From: Gelidibacter japonicus
Lineage (GTDB): Bacteria; Bacteroidota; Bacteroidia; Flavobacteriales; Flavobacteriaceae
Length of the DNA stretch: 64,000 bases
Assembly (NCBI RefSeq): GCF_010725055.1
Contig: NZ_BJKB01000015.1
Location: 57,449-121,448 of the forward strand
Direction: 5' to 3'
Shown here: one piece after another, positions 38,404 through 49,700 of the stretch
Layout of the letters: every line of letters starts with the position of its first letter
How positions within the stretch are numbered: the first letter of the stretch is position 1
Made by a program: the position numbers and the translations under genes
Notes under the pieces: generated by a model
Told to the model about the DNA's origin: nothing
The model's database searches: none
Seen by the model: the letters and a program-made list of their open reading frames with translations, nothing else

Positions 38404-38682
38404 TTATTTTTTACCTTTATTTTTTGCACCTGCGTGACCTCTAAACGATCGGGTTGGTGAAAATTCTCCTAATTTGTGACCTACCATGTTCTCAGTTATA
38501 TAAACCGGTACAAATTGACGACCATTGTGAACAGCAATTGTTTGTCCAACAAAATCCGGTGAAATCATAGAGGCTCTAGACCACGTTTTGATAACCGTCT
38601 TTTTGTTTGAAGCTACATTCTCTTCAACTTTCTTACTCAATTTATAATGGATGTAAGGTCCTTTTTTTAATGAACGTGCCAT
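38404..38682 (-). CDS. rpsS: 30S ribosomal protein S19 (uS19)
   Basis: Small-subunit head protein. 92 residues: [60 protein letters not shown]. Ten bp after rplB. Confidence 0.98.
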   Translation of the reverse strand: MARSLKKGPYIHYKLSKKVEENVASNKKTVIKTWSRASMISPDFVGQTIAVHNGRQFVPVYITENMVGHKLGEFSPTRSFRGHAGAKNKGKK

Positions 38683-38692
38683 ATTATCTCAA

Positions 38693-39520
38693 TTATTTCT
38701 TTCTACGTTCTACAATATACTTGTTGCTCGCCTTGGTTCTAGTACGTGTTCTGTACCCTTTGGCTGGAATTCCTTTTCTTGATCTTGGATGACCACCTGA
38801 AGCACGACCTTCACCACCACCCATTGGGTGATCGACAGGGTTCATAGCTACCGGTCTTACACGTGGACGTCTTCCTAACCATCTTGATCTACCTGCTTTA
38901 CCAGATACAATCAATTGATGATCATGATTGGACACCGCACCAATAGTTGCCATACATTCTACAAGTATCAAACGGGTTTCACCAGAAGGTAATTTCACAG
39001 ATGCGAATTTCCCATCTCTCGCCATCAATTGGGCGAATGAACCAGCACTTCTGGCCATGATTGCTCCCTGTCCAGGACGCAATTCAATACATGAAATAAT
39101 AGTACCGAGTGGCACATGCTTCAATGTCATTGCATTTCCAATTTCTGGAGCAATATTCTCAGTTCCAGAAACTACATTCTGCCCTACGTTTAAACCCGCT
39201 TGAGCAATTATGTAACGTTTTTCACCATCTTGATAATTCAAAAGAGCGATAAATGCCGTTCTGTTTGGATCGTACTCGATTGATGCAACCTCCGCTGGAA
39301 TTCCAGGTTTATTACGCTTGAAATCGATGATACGATATCTCTTTTTATGACCGCCTCCTATTTGGCGCATGGTCATTTTTCCTTGACTGTTTCTTCCACC
39401 AGATCTTTTATTCGGAACGAGTAAACTCTTTTCCGGCTTATCAGTAGTAATGGCGTCATATCCATTGACTACTCTAAATCGCTGACCTGCTGTGATCGGT
39501 TTTAATTTTCTTACTGACAT
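38693..39520 (-). CDS. rplB: 50S ribosomal protein L2 (uL2)
   Basis: Core protein close to the peptidyl-transferase centre. 275 residues: [41 protein letters not shown], and the conserved [19 protein letters not shown] with the functionally important His. Ten bp after rplW. Confidence 0.98.
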   Translation of the reverse strand: MSVRKLKPITAGQRFRVVNGYDAITTDKPEKSLLVPNKRSGGRNSQGKMTMRQIGGGHKKRYRIIDFKRNKPGIPAEVASIEYDPNRTAFIALLNYQDGEKRYIIAQAGLNVGQNVVSGTENIAPEIGNAMTLKHVPLGTIISCIELRPGQGAIMARSAGSFAQLMARDGKFASVKLPSGETRLILVECMATIGAVSNHDHQLIVSGKAGRSRWLGRRPRVRPVAMNPVDHPMGGGEGRASGGHPRSRKGIPAKGYRTRTRTKASNKYIVERRKK

Positions 39521-39530
39521 TTGTCTTTAA

Positions 39531-39821
39531 TTACATGTTACTGTATAAATCAATAGATTCACCTTCCGCCAGTTGTACAATTGCTTTTTTGACAGCATTT
39601 GTTTTACCAACCTGAATACCTGTCTTTGTGTGACGGGTTCTTCTGTCTGGACGGACATTTATAGTACGAACTTTTTCAACGGAAACGCCATAAGCAGCTT
39701 CTACCGCTTTTTTTATTTCAACCTTGTTCGCCTTCGTATTCACTTGGAAGCTATAGCAGTTATTTAACTCGCTATTAGCTGTCGCTTTTTCAGTGATTAT
39801 AGGTTTAATTAAGATACTCAT
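39531..39821 (-). CDS. rplW: 50S ribosomal protein L23 (uL23)
   Basis: Tunnel-exit protein that contacts trigger factor and SRP. 96 residues: MSILIKPIITEKATANSELN, YSFQVNTKANKVEIKKAVEA, KVRTINVRPDRRTRHTKTG. Six bp after rplD. Confidence 0.98.
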   Translation of the reverse strand: MSILIKPIITEKATANSELNNCYSFQVNTKANKVEIKKAVEAAYGVSVEKVRTINVRPDRRTRHTKTGIQVGKTNAVKKAIVQLAEGESIDLYSNM

Positions 39822-39827
39822 GTTTCC

Positions 39828-40457
39828 TTATTTACTTAAATTCGATTCGATACCTTCTAAAGAGCTCTCCAAAAGGATTAACTTGTTTGCATTTAAAATT
39901 TTGTAAGTGCTTAATTCTGAATTCATTACAACGTCAGAACCTTTTAAATTACGTGAGGACAAATATACATTATTATTTGACGCTCCCAACACAAACAAAG
40001 ATTTTTTATTCTCAACTCCCAACGCTTTCAACACGTTAGTGAAGTTTTTGGTTTTTGGAGAGTCAAAATTGAAGTCTTCCATCACCACGATTGCATCATC
40101 CTTAGCTTTCATTGTCAAGGCCGATTTTCGCGCTAAGCGCTTAAGTCCTTTGTTCAATTTGAAGCTATAATTTTTTGGTCTTGGACCAAACATACGTCCT
40201 CCACCTCTGAAAATCCCAGACTTGATTGATCCTGCACGTGCAGTACCAGTACCTTTCTGTTTTTTGATCTTACGTGTACTTCCAGAGATTTCTGCTCTTT
40301 CCTTGGCCTTGTGCGTTCCTTGACGTTGGTTAGCAAGAAATTGCTTAACATCTAAGTAAACCGCATGGTTATTAGGTTCAATAGCAAACACATCAGCCGA
40401 AAGCTCAACCTTTCTTCCTGTGTCTTTTCCGTTTACATCTACAACTGCTACTTTCAT
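39828..40457 (-). CDS. rplD: 50S ribosomal protein L4 (uL4)
   Basis: Tunnel protein; in enterobacteria also the repressor of its own operon. 209 residues: [22 protein letters not shown], the loop [19 protein letters not shown] with [13 protein letters not shown], and a C-terminal domain without unusual features. Its start overlaps the rplC stop by one base. Confidence 0.98.
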   Translation of the reverse strand: MKVAVVDVNGKDTGRKVELSADVFAIEPNNHAVYLDVKQFLANQRQGTHKAKERAEISGSTRKIKKQKGTGTARAGSIKSGIFRGGGRMFGPRPKNYSFKLNKGLKRLARKSALTMKAKDDAIVVMEDFNFDSPKTKNFTNVLKALGVENKKSLFVLGASNNNVYLSSRNLKGSDVVMNSELSTYKILNANKLILLESSLEGIESNLSK

Positions 40458-41071
40458 TATTTCTGAATAATTACATAAGAGTTTTTATGGCCAGGAACAC
40501 ATCCTTTAACCACCAATAAGTTCTTTTCAGGAACTACTTTATAAACTCTTAAATTTTCAACATTCACTCTTTCGCCACCCATTCTACCGGCCATTTTCTT
40601 TCCTTTGAATATTCTTCCAGGATATGAAGCAGCACCAACAGAACCAGGAGCTCTACCCATACTTTGCTGACCATGGGTCATTTCTGATCCACCAAATCCG
40701 TGACGTCTTACGACACCTTGGAATCCTTTTCCTTTAGAAGTACCAGTTATATCAACATATTCACCTTCGATGAAATGATCTACAGTGATGGCATCACCTA
40801 ATTTGTAATTTTCTTCAAATCCTCGGAATTCAACGACTTTTCTTTTAACAGAAGTACCGGCTTTCTTAGCATGACCTGCTTCAGCTTTTGTGGCGCTTTT
40901 CTCTGTCTTGTCATCGAAACCAAGTTGAAGAGCACTATACCCGTCAACCTCTTTGGTTCTGACTTGGGTAACGATACATGGTCCAGCTTCGATTACTGTA
41001 CAAGGAATGTTTTTCCCGTTTTCATCAAAGATGCTGGTCATACCGATCTTTTTTCCTATTAACCCAGACAT
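40457..41071 (-). CDS. rplC: 50S ribosomal protein L3 (uL3)
   Basis: Early assembly protein reaching the peptidyl-transferase centre. 204 residues: [20 protein letters not shown], and the central loop [20 protein letters not shown] with the usually methylated Gln. A 192-bp structured spacer separates it from rpsJ, the longest gap in the S10 part of the superoperon. Confidence 0.98.
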   Translation of the reverse strand: MSGLIGKKIGMTSIFDENGKNIPCTVIEAGPCIVTQVRTKEVDGYSALQLGFDDKTEKSATKAEAGHAKKAGTSVKRKVVEFRGFEENYKLGDAITVDHFIEGEYVDITGTSKGKGFQGVVRRHGFGGSEMTHGQQSMGRAPGSVGAASYPGRIFKGKKMAGRMGGERVNVENLRVYKVVPEKNLLVVKGCVPGHKNSYVIIQK

Positions 41072-41130
41072 AATTATTATTTAATGATTATTATTAATTA
41101 CTTACTATTCAATTTTTGCTTGTTTGCACT

Positions 41131-41260
41131 GACAAGTCGAAACTTGTCCGTACGGATCCAAAATATTCAGGGCCGAAAAATACTTCAGCCCTGAATGTAT
41201 TTTTACCGTTTTTCCCTCGCCCGCAGCTTAGGACATGTTGAGACGCAATGCATTGCGTCT
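41131..41260 (-). promoter_or_regulatory. Hairpin-rich spacer between rpsJ and rplC (possible leader)
   Basis: Three hairpins: a perfect palindrome AGACGCAATGCATTGCGTCT (41241-41260); a 9-bp stem ATTCAGGGC/GCCCTGAAT (41165-41173 with 41188-41196); and GACAAGT-CGAA-ACTTGTC (41131-41148), which touches the palindrome TCCGTACGGA. In transcript order they lie between S10 and L3. None has a strong U tract. A ribosomal-protein binding site (L4 is the known repressor elsewhere) or a dispersed repeat are both possible. Confidence 0.5.
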
Positions 41261-41263
41261 TTA

Positions 41264-41569
41264 CTATACTTTGATCTCTACTTCTACCCCACTTGGCAAT
41301 TCAAGCTTCATCAAAGCATCAATGGTTTTTGATGAAGAGCTATAGATATCCAAAAGTCTTTTGTAAGAACTTAATTGGAACTGCTCTCTAGCTTTCTTGT
41401 TGACGTGTGGAGAACGTAGTACAGTGAAAATTTTCTTGTGTGTTGGTAATGGAATCGGTCCCGTTACAACTGCGCCTGTACTTTTTACTGTTTTAACAAT
41501 CTTGTCTGCAGATTTATCTACTAAACTGTGATCGTATGATTTTAGCTTTATTCTGATTTTTTGACTCAT
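41264..41569 (-). CDS. rpsJ: 30S ribosomal protein S10 (uS10)
   Basis: Small-subunit head protein, also the NusG partner in antitermination. 101 residues: [61 protein letters not shown]. Eleven bp after fusA, so the str and S10 parts are joined. Confidence 0.98.
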   Translation of the reverse strand: MSQKIRIKLKSYDHSLVDKSADKIVKTVKSTGAVVTGPIPLPTHKKIFTVLRSPHVNKKAREQFQLSSYKRLLDIYSSSSKTIDALMKLELPSGVEVEIKV

Positions 41570-41580
41570 TTTCTTATAAT

Positions 41581-43707
41581 TTAAGCTTCGACGCCTTTAG
41601 CTGCCTTAATCACCTCTTCAGATATGTTAGAAGGTGTTTCAGCATAATGTGAAAATTCCATTGTTGATGTTGCACGACCTGAAGACAATGTTCTTAATGT
41701 CGTAACATATCCAAACATTTCAGATAATGGCACAGTAGCTTTAACCGTTTTAGCTCCAGCTCTATCACCCATATCACTCACTTGTCCTCTTCTTCGGTTT
41801 AAATCTCCAACAATATCACCCATGTTTTCCTCAGGTGTAATCACCTCGATTTTCATGATAGGCTCCATTATAACAGCTTTTGCAGCTTTTGCAGCATTTC
41901 TAAATCCGATTCTTGCCGCCAATTCAAATGACAGTTGATCAGAATCGACATCATGGTAAGAACCATCTGTCAACACCACTTTCATTGCATCAACTTCGTA
42001 GCCCGCCAATGGACCATTGACCATAGCTTGTTTAAATCCTTTTTCAATTGAAGGGATAAATTCCTTAGGAATATTACCTCCTTTAATTTCAGAAATAAAC
42101 TCCAATCCTACCTTACCTTCATCAGCTGGACCCAATGTGAATTGGATATCAGCAAATTTACCACGTCCACCAGATTGTTTTTTATAAACCTCTCTATGTT
42201 GAGCCGCTTGGGTAATGGCTTCTTTATATTCAACTTGCGGTGCACCTTGGTTGACTTCAACTTTGAATTCACGACGCATACGGTCCACAATAATATCTAA
42301 GTGAAGCTCACCCATCCCTGAAATAATAGTCTGTCCTGATGCTTCGTCAGTTCTTACTGTAAACGTTGGATCTTCTTCAGCCAATTTAGCCAAGGCCATC
42401 CCCATTTTATCAACATCTGCTTTAGTTTTTGGCTCCACAGCGATACCAATAACCGGATCTGGGAAATCCATAGATTCTAAAACAATTGGATGTTTTTCAT
42501 CAGACATGGTATCACCAGTCTTAATATCTTTAAATCCTACTGCAGCTCCAATATCACCCGCCTCGATAAAATCAATCGCATTTTGTTTGTTAGAGTGCAT
42601 TTGGTAGATACGTGAGATACGCTCTTTCTTTCCTGAACGGTTGTTCAAGATATAAGAACCTGCGTCCAAACGTCCTGAGTAAACTCTAAAGAAAGCCAAT
42701 CGACCAACAAAAGGATCCGTAGCAATCTTAAATGCCAATGCTGAGAAAGGTTCTGCAACACTTGGTTTACGTCTCTCTTCTTTTTCTGTATCTGGATTAA
42801 CCCCTACAACACTTTCTCTATCCATTGGAGAAGGTAAGTAGCGACAAACAGCGTCCAATAAAAACTGAACTCCTTTATTTTTGAATGACGATCCACAAAC
42901 CATTGGTATAATGGCCATATCCATCACCGCAGCTCTTAACGCAGCGTGTACTTCATCTTCAGTAATAGAGTCTTCATCTTCCATGAATTTCTCTAATAAG
43001 TTCTCGTCGTAAGTAGCTACTTCTTCAATTAGCAAAGCTCTGTACTCACGAACTTCATCCTTCATGTCTTCAGGAATCGGCACCACGTCATATGTTGAAC
43101 CAAAGTTTTCATCGTGCCATACTACGGCTCTATTTCTCACTAAATCAACAACACCTTTAAAGTCAGCTTCGTCTCCAATAGGCAATACAATTGGCACTGC
43201 ATTAGACCCAAGCATTTCTTTAACCTGTTTGTTAACTTCTAAAAAGTTAGCACCTTGACGGTCCATTTTATTGACAAACCCAATTCTTGGTACTTTATAG
43301 TTGTCAGCTAGCCTCCAGTTAGTTTCAGACTGTGGCTCAACACCATCAACTGCACTAAACAAGAAGACCAACCCATCAAGTACACGTAATGAACGGTTGA
43401 CTTCAACCGTAAAATCAACGTGACCTGGAGTATCAATTATATTAAAATGGTAGCTTTGAGCATCTTCTGTTGGTTCTCCATTTTCCTTTGGAAATACCCA
43501 ATCACAAGTCGTTGCAGCAGAAGTAATGGTAATACCTCTTTCTGCTTCCTGCTCCATCCAGTCCATAGTTGATGACCCTTCGTGAGTTTCACCTAACTTA
43601 TGGTTAACACCGGTATAAAACAAGATCCGTTCTGTAGTTGTAGTTTTTCCAGCATCAATATGTGCTGCAATTCCTATATTTCTTGTAAGTTTTAAATCTC
43701 TTGCCAT
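41581..43707 (-). CDS. fusA: Elongation factor G
   Basis: Translocation GTPase. 708 residues: P-loop AHIDAGKTT, switch [14 protein letters not shown], then domains II-V with [14 protein letters not shown] and [16 protein letters not shown] typical canonical EF-G. Three bp after rpsG; no tuf gene follows it here. Confidence 0.98.
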   Translation of the reverse strand: MARDLKLTRNIGIAAHIDAGKTTTTERILFYTGVNHKLGETHEGSSTMDWMEQEAERGITITSAATTCDWVFPKENGEPTEDAQSYHFNIIDTPGHVDFTVEVNRSLRVLDGLVFLFSAVDGVEPQSETNWRLADNYKVPRIGFVNKMDRQGANFLEVNKQVKEMLGSNAVPIVLPIGDEADFKGVVDLVRNRAVVWHDENFGSTYDVVPIPEDMKDEVREYRALLIEEVATYDENLLEKFMEDEDSITEDEVHAALRAAVMDMAIIPMVCGSSFKNKGVQFLLDAVCRYLPSPMDRESVVGVNPDTEKEERRKPSVAEPFSALAFKIATDPFVGRLAFFRVYSGRLDAGSYILNNRSGKKERISRIYQMHSNKQNAIDFIEAGDIGAAVGFKDIKTGDTMSDEKHPIVLESMDFPDPVIGIAVEPKTKADVDKMGMALAKLAEEDPTFTVRTDEASGQTIISGMGELHLDIIVDRMRREFKVEVNQGAPQVEYKEAITQAAQHREVYKKQSGGRGKFADIQFTLGPADEGKVGLEFISEIKGGNIPKEFIPSIEKGFKQAMVNGPLAGYEVDAMKVVLTDGSYHDVDSDQLSFELAARIGFRNAAKAAKAVIMEPIMKIEVITPEENMGDIVGDLNRRRGQVSDMGDRAGAKTVKATVPLSEMFGYVTTLRTLSSGRATSTMEFSHYAETPSNISEEVIKAAKGVEA

Positions 43708-43710
43708 ATA

Positions 43711-44187
43711 TTAGAATCTAAAGTGTGAGAATGCTTTGTTAGCTTCTGCCATTTTATGTGTATCCATGCGTTTTTTAACAGCAGCACCTTCTTCTTTGGC
43801 TGCGGCTAAGATTTCAGCAGCAAGTTTTGCTGGCATAGATTTTTCGTTTCTTTTACGGGCGTAAGTAATCATCCATTTCATTGCGGTTGATACTTTACGG
43901 TCTGGACGAATCTGCATTGGGATTTGGAATGTTGCACCTCCAACACGTCGGCTACGTACTTCTACGTGAGGCATTACGTTAGATAAAGCATCTTTCCATG
44001 TTTCCAAGGCTGTTTTCTCGTCGTCAGTTTTCTTTGATTCTACAATGTCAATTGCATCGTAAAATACTTTAAAAGCCACAGACTTCTTTCCATCCCACAT
44101 CATCATATTAACAAAACGAGTTACTAACTGGTCGTTAAAACGTGGATCTGGTAAAAGCGGTCTCTTTTTTGCTGCTCTTTTTCTCAT
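43711..44187 (-). CDS. rpsG: 30S ribosomal protein S7 (uS7)
   Basis: Head assembly initiator near the exit site. 158 residues: [60 protein letters not shown] and a C-terminal [15 protein letters not shown] 92-bp heptad-repeat spacer separates it from rpsL. Confidence 0.98.
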   Translation of the reverse strand: MRKRAAKKRPLLPDPRFNDQLVTRFVNMMMWDGKKSVAFKVFYDAIDIVESKKTDDEKTALETWKDALSNVMPHVEVRSRRVGGATFQIPMQIRPDRKVSTAMKWMITYARKRNEKSMPAKLAAEILAAAKEEGAAVKKRMDTHKMAEANKAFSHFRF

Positions 44188-44203
44188 GTCTTCTTTTTGA
44201 GTT

Positions 44204-44231
44204 TAATTGTTAATTGCTAATCGTTATTCGC
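44204..44231. repeat. Heptad tandem repeat TAATYGY
   Basis: Units TAATTGT, TAATTGC, TAATCGT, TATTCGC in the rpsL-rpsG spacer. Confidence 0.85.
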
Positions 44232-44251
44232 TTAAATGCTACGCACTTACA

Positions 44252-44276
44252 ACTCATAACCCTTAACTCCTAACTT
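44252..44276. repeat. Heptad tandem repeat ACYCNTA
   Basis: Units ACTCATA, ACCCTTA, ACTCCTA and a partial ACTT, ending four bases before the rpsL stop. Confidence 0.8.
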
Positions 44277-44279
44277 GTT

Positions 44280-44654
44280 TTACTTCTTAGGGCGTTTTGT
44301 TCCGTACTTAGATCTACGTTGCGTTCTACCTGTAACACCTGCTGTGTCTAAGGCACCACGAACGATGTGATATCTAACTCCTGGCAAATCCTTTACCCTT
44401 CCACCTCTAACCAATACTATCGAGTGCTCCTGAAGATTGTGACCTTCGCCGCCGATGTATGCGTTGACCTCGTTACCGTTTGTCAAACGAACCCTTGCCA
44501 CCTTACGCATTGCTGAGTTAGGTTTCTTAGGTGTCGTCGTGTAAACACGAGTACACACACCACGTCTTTGTGGACACGAATCAAGGGCAACCGATTTACT
44601 CTTCTTGGTTATTTTGGTTCTTCCTTTTCGTACTAATTGTGAAATTGTTGGCAT
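44280..44654 (-). CDS. rpsL: 30S ribosomal protein S12 (uS12)
   Basis: Decoding-centre protein; site of streptomycin resistance. 124 residues: [40 protein letters not shown] with the wild-type Lys, and [21 protein letters not shown] in part. First gene of the superoperon, with a consensus promoter at 44699-44728. Confidence 0.98.
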   Translation of the reverse strand: MPTISQLVRKGRTKITKKSKSVALDSCPQRRGVCTRVYTTTPKKPNSAMRKVARVRLTNGNEVNAYIGGEGHNLQEHSIVLVRGGRVKDLPGVRYHIVRGALDTAGVTGRTQRRSKYGTKRPKK

Positions 44655-44698
44655 ATATTTCTATATAAATTTATTTTACTCCTCGCTTTTGAGGGCTG

Positions 44699-44728
44699 CA
44701 AAGGTAGAAAATAATTTCTCTTTTTCAA
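44699..44728 (-). promoter_or_regulatory. Superoperon promoter (TTG-N19-TACCTTTG)
   Basis: On the minus strand TTG (44726-44728), 19 nt, TACCTTTG (44699-44706): a complete match to the Bacteroidota housekeeping promoter. Expected start of transcription near 44693, giving a 5' leader of about 40 nt before rpsL. Confidence 0.85.
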
Positions 44729-44813
44729 ATGTATAGTGATTAATTTTTAATTCTTTAGCTAATTATTTAACATAGCACATATTTTTAGACAAAATTTTCC
44801 GTTAGCTTTGAAG

Positions 44814-46514
44814 ATGTTTAAGTATAACATGACCTTAAAAACATTCTTTTTTTTAGTTTTTATTGGATGGATCTCCTCTTCAAACCTTATGGCTCAATCT
44901 TTAGCCCTCAAAGCTGTTGGCACCACTGATGATGAGACAACCGTACTTGAGGCCTTGGAATATCAGCAGAAATTTGACGACTTTAATTCGCTTCAACTAG
45001 AGGTCAATTCAATTGCGAATTCCTTATCCCATTTAGGCTATTTGGAAAGTAAGTTGCTCGATCTTAAGAAGACCAGCGACTCATCTTTTGTGGCCACCTA
45101 CTTTTTAGGGGGGCACTATACCATGGCCAGAATATATTTTGATCCCGATTTTAATACGAAAATCCTGAAATTAGTATCCAATTCCATTGCAGAACGTTAT
45201 TTTGAGGTTGACATTAATACATTAGAGGCATCGCTACAAACGCTAAACGCTGAGATTGCGAACACGGGCGATCCTTTTTCAACCACGCGACTAACCAATA
45301 TCAAAAAGGAAGGGGGTGTTTTGTTGGCCGACTTAAAAATTGTCGCGCAACATCCAAGGACAATCGACACGGTTATTGTTAAGGGCTACGATAAATTTCC
45401 AAAATCGTTTGTGAAGCGCTACCTGAAGATCAAGAGCAAGCAGGATTTCAATCTAAAAACCATAAAGGAAAAAACGGAGGCTTTAGAGAATTTACAGTTT
45501 GCCGCTCAGATAAAAGATCCAGAAGTCCTGTTCACGAGAGACTCTACCTTACTATATATATATGTAGAAAAGCAGAAAAGCAATACATTTGATGGGTTCC
45601 TCGGCTTTGGTACGAACACTGATACGGATAAAATAGAATTTGACGGCTACCTAAACCTCAACTTGATCAACAATCTGAATTATGGAGAATCATTCCGATT
45701 GCTCTATAAAAGTGATGAAAGCGAGCAAAAGACGTTTGATGTCAAAGCAAAGCTCCCCTATATATTGGGGTCGCCAATAGGAATACAACTGGGTCTCAAT
45801 ATTTTTAAAAAGGATTCCTCTTTTGTTACCACAACGCAATTTGCCAAAATGGATTATCAATTTGATCCAAAAAACAGTGTGGCTTTGGGAATTAACACGC
45901 AGGCATCTACCAATTTATTGGACAATCCCATCTTAACCATTAACGATTTTAAATCGACCTTCTACAATTTAAGTTACAATCATTCAGAGCCGCAGCGTTA
46001 CGACAAATTGTTTCCGATTAACTTTATGTTTGACGTATCCTTTGGAATGGGCAATAGATTTATTGATGACACTGACCAATCACAAACTAAATTGGAGCTG
46101 AACAGTTTCAAGATCGTCAATCTTAATTTTAGGAACAGTATTTATGGGCAGATCAATACTGCTATTTTACATTCGGATACTTATGTTGAAAACGAATTGT
46201 TCCGGTTTGGAGGGATCAATTCCATTAGAGGCTTTGAGGAAAACAGTTTGGCAGCCAATTTATATATGGTCTTTAATACAGAATACCGTTATAAGGTTTC
46301 AAACAATCTTTATGTCAATTCGATTATTGACCTCGCCTATTACGAAAATCAGATCCTGGACATAAAAAGCAAGCTTCTGGGATTGGGTTTTGGATTTGGA
46401 GTGCTCACACAAGCTGGTCTTTTTAAATTGAACTATAGCAATGGCAGCACAGAAAATCAAAGTATCAAACTGTCAAACTCCAAAATACATATCAGTTTAT
46501 CGGCAATTTTTTAA
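44814..46514 (+). CDS. BamA/TamA-like outer-membrane beta-barrel protein
   Basis: 566 residues from the ATG at 44814 (MFKYNMTLKTFFFLVF), with a signal peptide ending near AQS. A POTRA-like module (about 180-250: IDTVIVKGYDKFPKSFVKRY) precedes a C-terminal 16-strand-type barrel that contains the family hallmark RFGGINSIRGFEENSL and ends in SLSAIF with a terminal Phe. Likely an outer-membrane assembly or secretion pore of the Omp85 superfamily, shorter than BamA and with few POTRA units. Divergent from rpsL; the 159-bp gap serves both. Confidence 0.8.
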   Translation: MFKYNMTLKTFFFLVFIGWISSSNLMAQSLALKAVGTTDDETTVLEALEYQQKFDDFNSLQLEVNSIANSLSHLGYLESKLLDLKKTSDSSFVATYFLGGHYTMARIYFDPDFNTKILKLVSNSIAERYFEVDINTLEASLQTLNAEIANTGDPFSTTRLTNIKKEGGVLLADLKIVAQHPRTIDTVIVKGYDKFPKSFVKRYLKIKSKQDFNLKTIKEKTEALENLQFAAQIKDPEVLFTRDSTLLYIYVEKQKSNTFDGFLGFGTNTDTDKIEFDGYLNLNLINNLNYGESFRLLYKSDESEQKTFDVKAKLPYILGSPIGIQLGLNIFKKDSSFVTTTQFAKMDYQFDPKNSVALGINTQASTNLLDNPILTINDFKSTFYNLSYNHSEPQRYDKLFPINFMFDVSFGMGNRFIDDTDQSQTKLELNSFKIVNLNFRNSIYGQINTAILHSDTYVENELFRFGGINSIRGFEENSLAANLYMVFNTEYRYKVSNNLYVNSIIDLAYYENQILDIKSKLLGLGFGFGVLTQAGLFKLNYSNGSTENQSIKLSNSKIHISLSAIF

Positions 46515-46778
46515 GTAATCCTTATAATAAAGCGCTCATAGATATCAACAGGATTTCCAAGAAATCTGCGCGACCTAAACCCTGACCAAATCAGCCTTCA
46601 ACCTTCAGACATTTGGACGGAACGCAATGCACTCAATCGATTTAGTTAGTTTAATAGGTTGTATTTCAGTGTTCTAAATATTTTTATTTGGATTAAAATC
46701 AAATTCGGTGAGTTTTTAATTGGTTTTTTAACTTTTTATTAGCACTTTTGGAACAGGCTAATTCAAATTAATTTAAAT

Positions 46779-49700
46779 ATGAAAACACAGTTTCGTGTAA
46801 TTCTAACGCTATTCATAGTGTTAGTCGCACATACGTTGTATGCGCAAGACAAAGTGATTTCAGGAGTCATATCGGACCAATCTGGTTTACCGCTTCCTGG
46901 AGTTAACATTATTGTAAAGGGCACCTCAGTTGGTACCCAATCAGATTTTGATGGAAAGTATTCCATTGAAGCAAGTACAGGTGATATTCTCTCGTTCACC
47001 TATGTTGGACTCAAACCTCAAGAAATTACAGTAGGCACATCCAGCACAATCAACGTCACCATGGTAGAAGACGCTGCAATGCTTGATGAAGTTGTTGTAA
47101 CGGCTTTGGGTATTTCAAGGGAGAAAAAATCATTAGGTTATTCCACTCAAGAAGTTGAAGGTGAAGATTTAAGCACTGTTAAAAGTGGCAACTTCGTCAA
47201 TGCCCTTTCAGGTAGAGCATCCGGGGTTCAAATCAAAAGGAACAATAACCTTGGCGGATCTACGAACGTAGTCATTCGGGGGAATGCGTCTTTAACGGGC
47301 AGCAACCAGGCTTTATTTGTTATTGATGGTGTACCTATCAATAATACGAATACCAATTCGGCCAGTCAAGCTCAGGCTTCCGGTGGATATTACGACTATG
47401 GTAATACGGCGTCTGACATCAACCCTGACGACATTGAATCAGTGAACATCCTTAAGGGTGCAGCAGCATCGGCCCTATACGGCTCCAGAGCTGCCAACGG
47501 GGTGATTATGATCACGACCAAAACCGGTAAAAAGAGTAAAGGATTAGGAATTACAGTTAATTCTGGCGTTACCTTCGGATCTATTGACAAGAGCACTTTT
47601 GCTAAATATCAAAAAGATTATGGTGCTGGTTATGGTGCTTACTATGACGGGCCAGGTGGTTTTTGGTATATGGAAGATATCAATGGTGACGGAATTGATG
47701 ACCAAGTAGTACCATACACTGAAGATGGTTCGTATGGAGCTCCATTTGATTCAAGTTTGTTAGTTTACCAATGGGATTCGTTTGATCCTGATTCACCAAA
47801 CTATCTCACTCCAACACCATGGGTAAGTGCTGCCAATGGTCCGATAACCTTTTTCGAAACTCCAGTCACAACTACCAATTCAATCTCTATTGAAAATGGT
47901 CTGGAAAATGGATCTTACAGATTGGGTTATACACGTTTTGAACAGAATGGTCTTATGCCTAACAGCAATATCACCAAGCACAATTTTTCAATCAGTGGTA
48001 ATTATAAGTTAAACGAAAAATTAACTGCCACAGGTTATGCCAATTACATTAAAACAGATGGTTTAGGAAGAAACTCTACGGGGTATAGCGACAACATCAT
48101 TTCAATGTTTAAACAATGGTGGCAAACCAACGTTGACTTAAAGGATCAAAAGGACATTTATTTTGCGACTCGCAGAAATGTCACTTGGAACCCTGGTACA
48201 TCAGCTCCTGGCGAAGTACCTATCTTCTGGGACAACCCTTACTTTGCACGATACGAAAACTATCAGAATGATTCAAGAAATCGTTTTATAGGAAATGTAT
48301 CCTTAAACTATGAATTGACGGATTGGTTGGACATAACTGGTAGAATTGCTACAGATACTTATTCTGAAATGCAAGAAGAAAGAAGAGCTAATGGTAGTGT
48401 ACCGTCGGCTTTTGGGGTCAATCGTGGTAACGTAGATTCTGGATATTTAAGAAGAAATATCAGTAACACGGAAACCAACTACGATTTAATGCTCAATTTC
48501 AATAAAGACTTAGGCGAAAAATTCAACCTAAAAGGTATTTTAGGAGTCAATATTCGTAGAAATGAATACCAAATGATCTACGCTTCAACCAATGGTGGAT
48601 TGAGTGTACCAAAATTATACTCGTTACAAAATAGTGTTGGCCCATTACCTTTGCCAAAGGAAACTGCCGAAAAAGTTGGGGTTGATGGTGTATATGCAAG
48701 TGCCTCTCTGGGATATGACGATTTTATATTCGTTGATGCCACAATAAGAAGAGACCATTCATCAACTCTACCAGAAGACAATAGCACGTTTTACTATCCG
48801 TCTATAGCTACGAGTTTTGTATTTTCAAATTTAATTGAATCAGATGTCATTTCTTTTGGAAAACTACGAGCAAGTTATGCTGAGGTAGGTAATAGTGCTC
48901 CGTTCGACTTTTTGTACGATAGCTTTACAGTAAATACGCCAATCGGGACTTCTAACACCTCCGTTGGAGATGTCAAGAAAAATCCGAATCTTAAACCAGA
49001 AAACACTGAAAGTGTTGAATTAGGTTTAGAGATGCGTTTTCTTAAAAGTAGGTTAGGACTGGATGTGGCATTGTACAAAACCAATTCTGTAGATCAGATT
49101 TATGGTGTACCTGTTTCTACAGCTACCGGATTTACTTCTAAAATCTTAAATGCCGGTGAAATTGAAAATAAAGGTGTAGAGGTCACCATCTTTGCGGCAC
49201 CTGTTAGAAACGACGATTTTTCTTGGGACATGAACATCAACTGGTCTACCAACAAAAACAAGGTCATTGCTTTAGCGGATGGTATTGATAATTTACAATT
49301 AGGTTCTTTCCAAGGAGGAATTACACTTAACGCAAGAGTTGGGGAGCCTTATGGTGTTATCAACGGAACAGACTACACGTATATTGACGGTCAACGCGTT
49401 GTGGATGAAACTTCTGGAGAATACATTAAAACCTCTACGTCAGATCAAGTTATTGGCGACATCAATCCAGAATGGTCTGCAGGTTTCTCCAATAAATTCA
49501 CATACAAAAACGTATCACTTAGCTTCTTAATTGATGTTCAAAAAGGTGGTAGCATTTTCTCTTTAGATAATTATTACGGAATGGCTACAGGTCTCTATGC
49601 CGAGACATCATTTATCAATGATCTCGGAAACCCTGTTAGAAACACCCTCGCTGACGGTGGTGGCTTTATCAACCCAGGAGTTAATCCTGATGGTTCTATC

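Noticed and set aside
44814..46514. Calling the Omp85-like protein bamA itself
   Set aside because: It is too short and has too few POTRA domains for BamA; only a superfamily assignment is supported.
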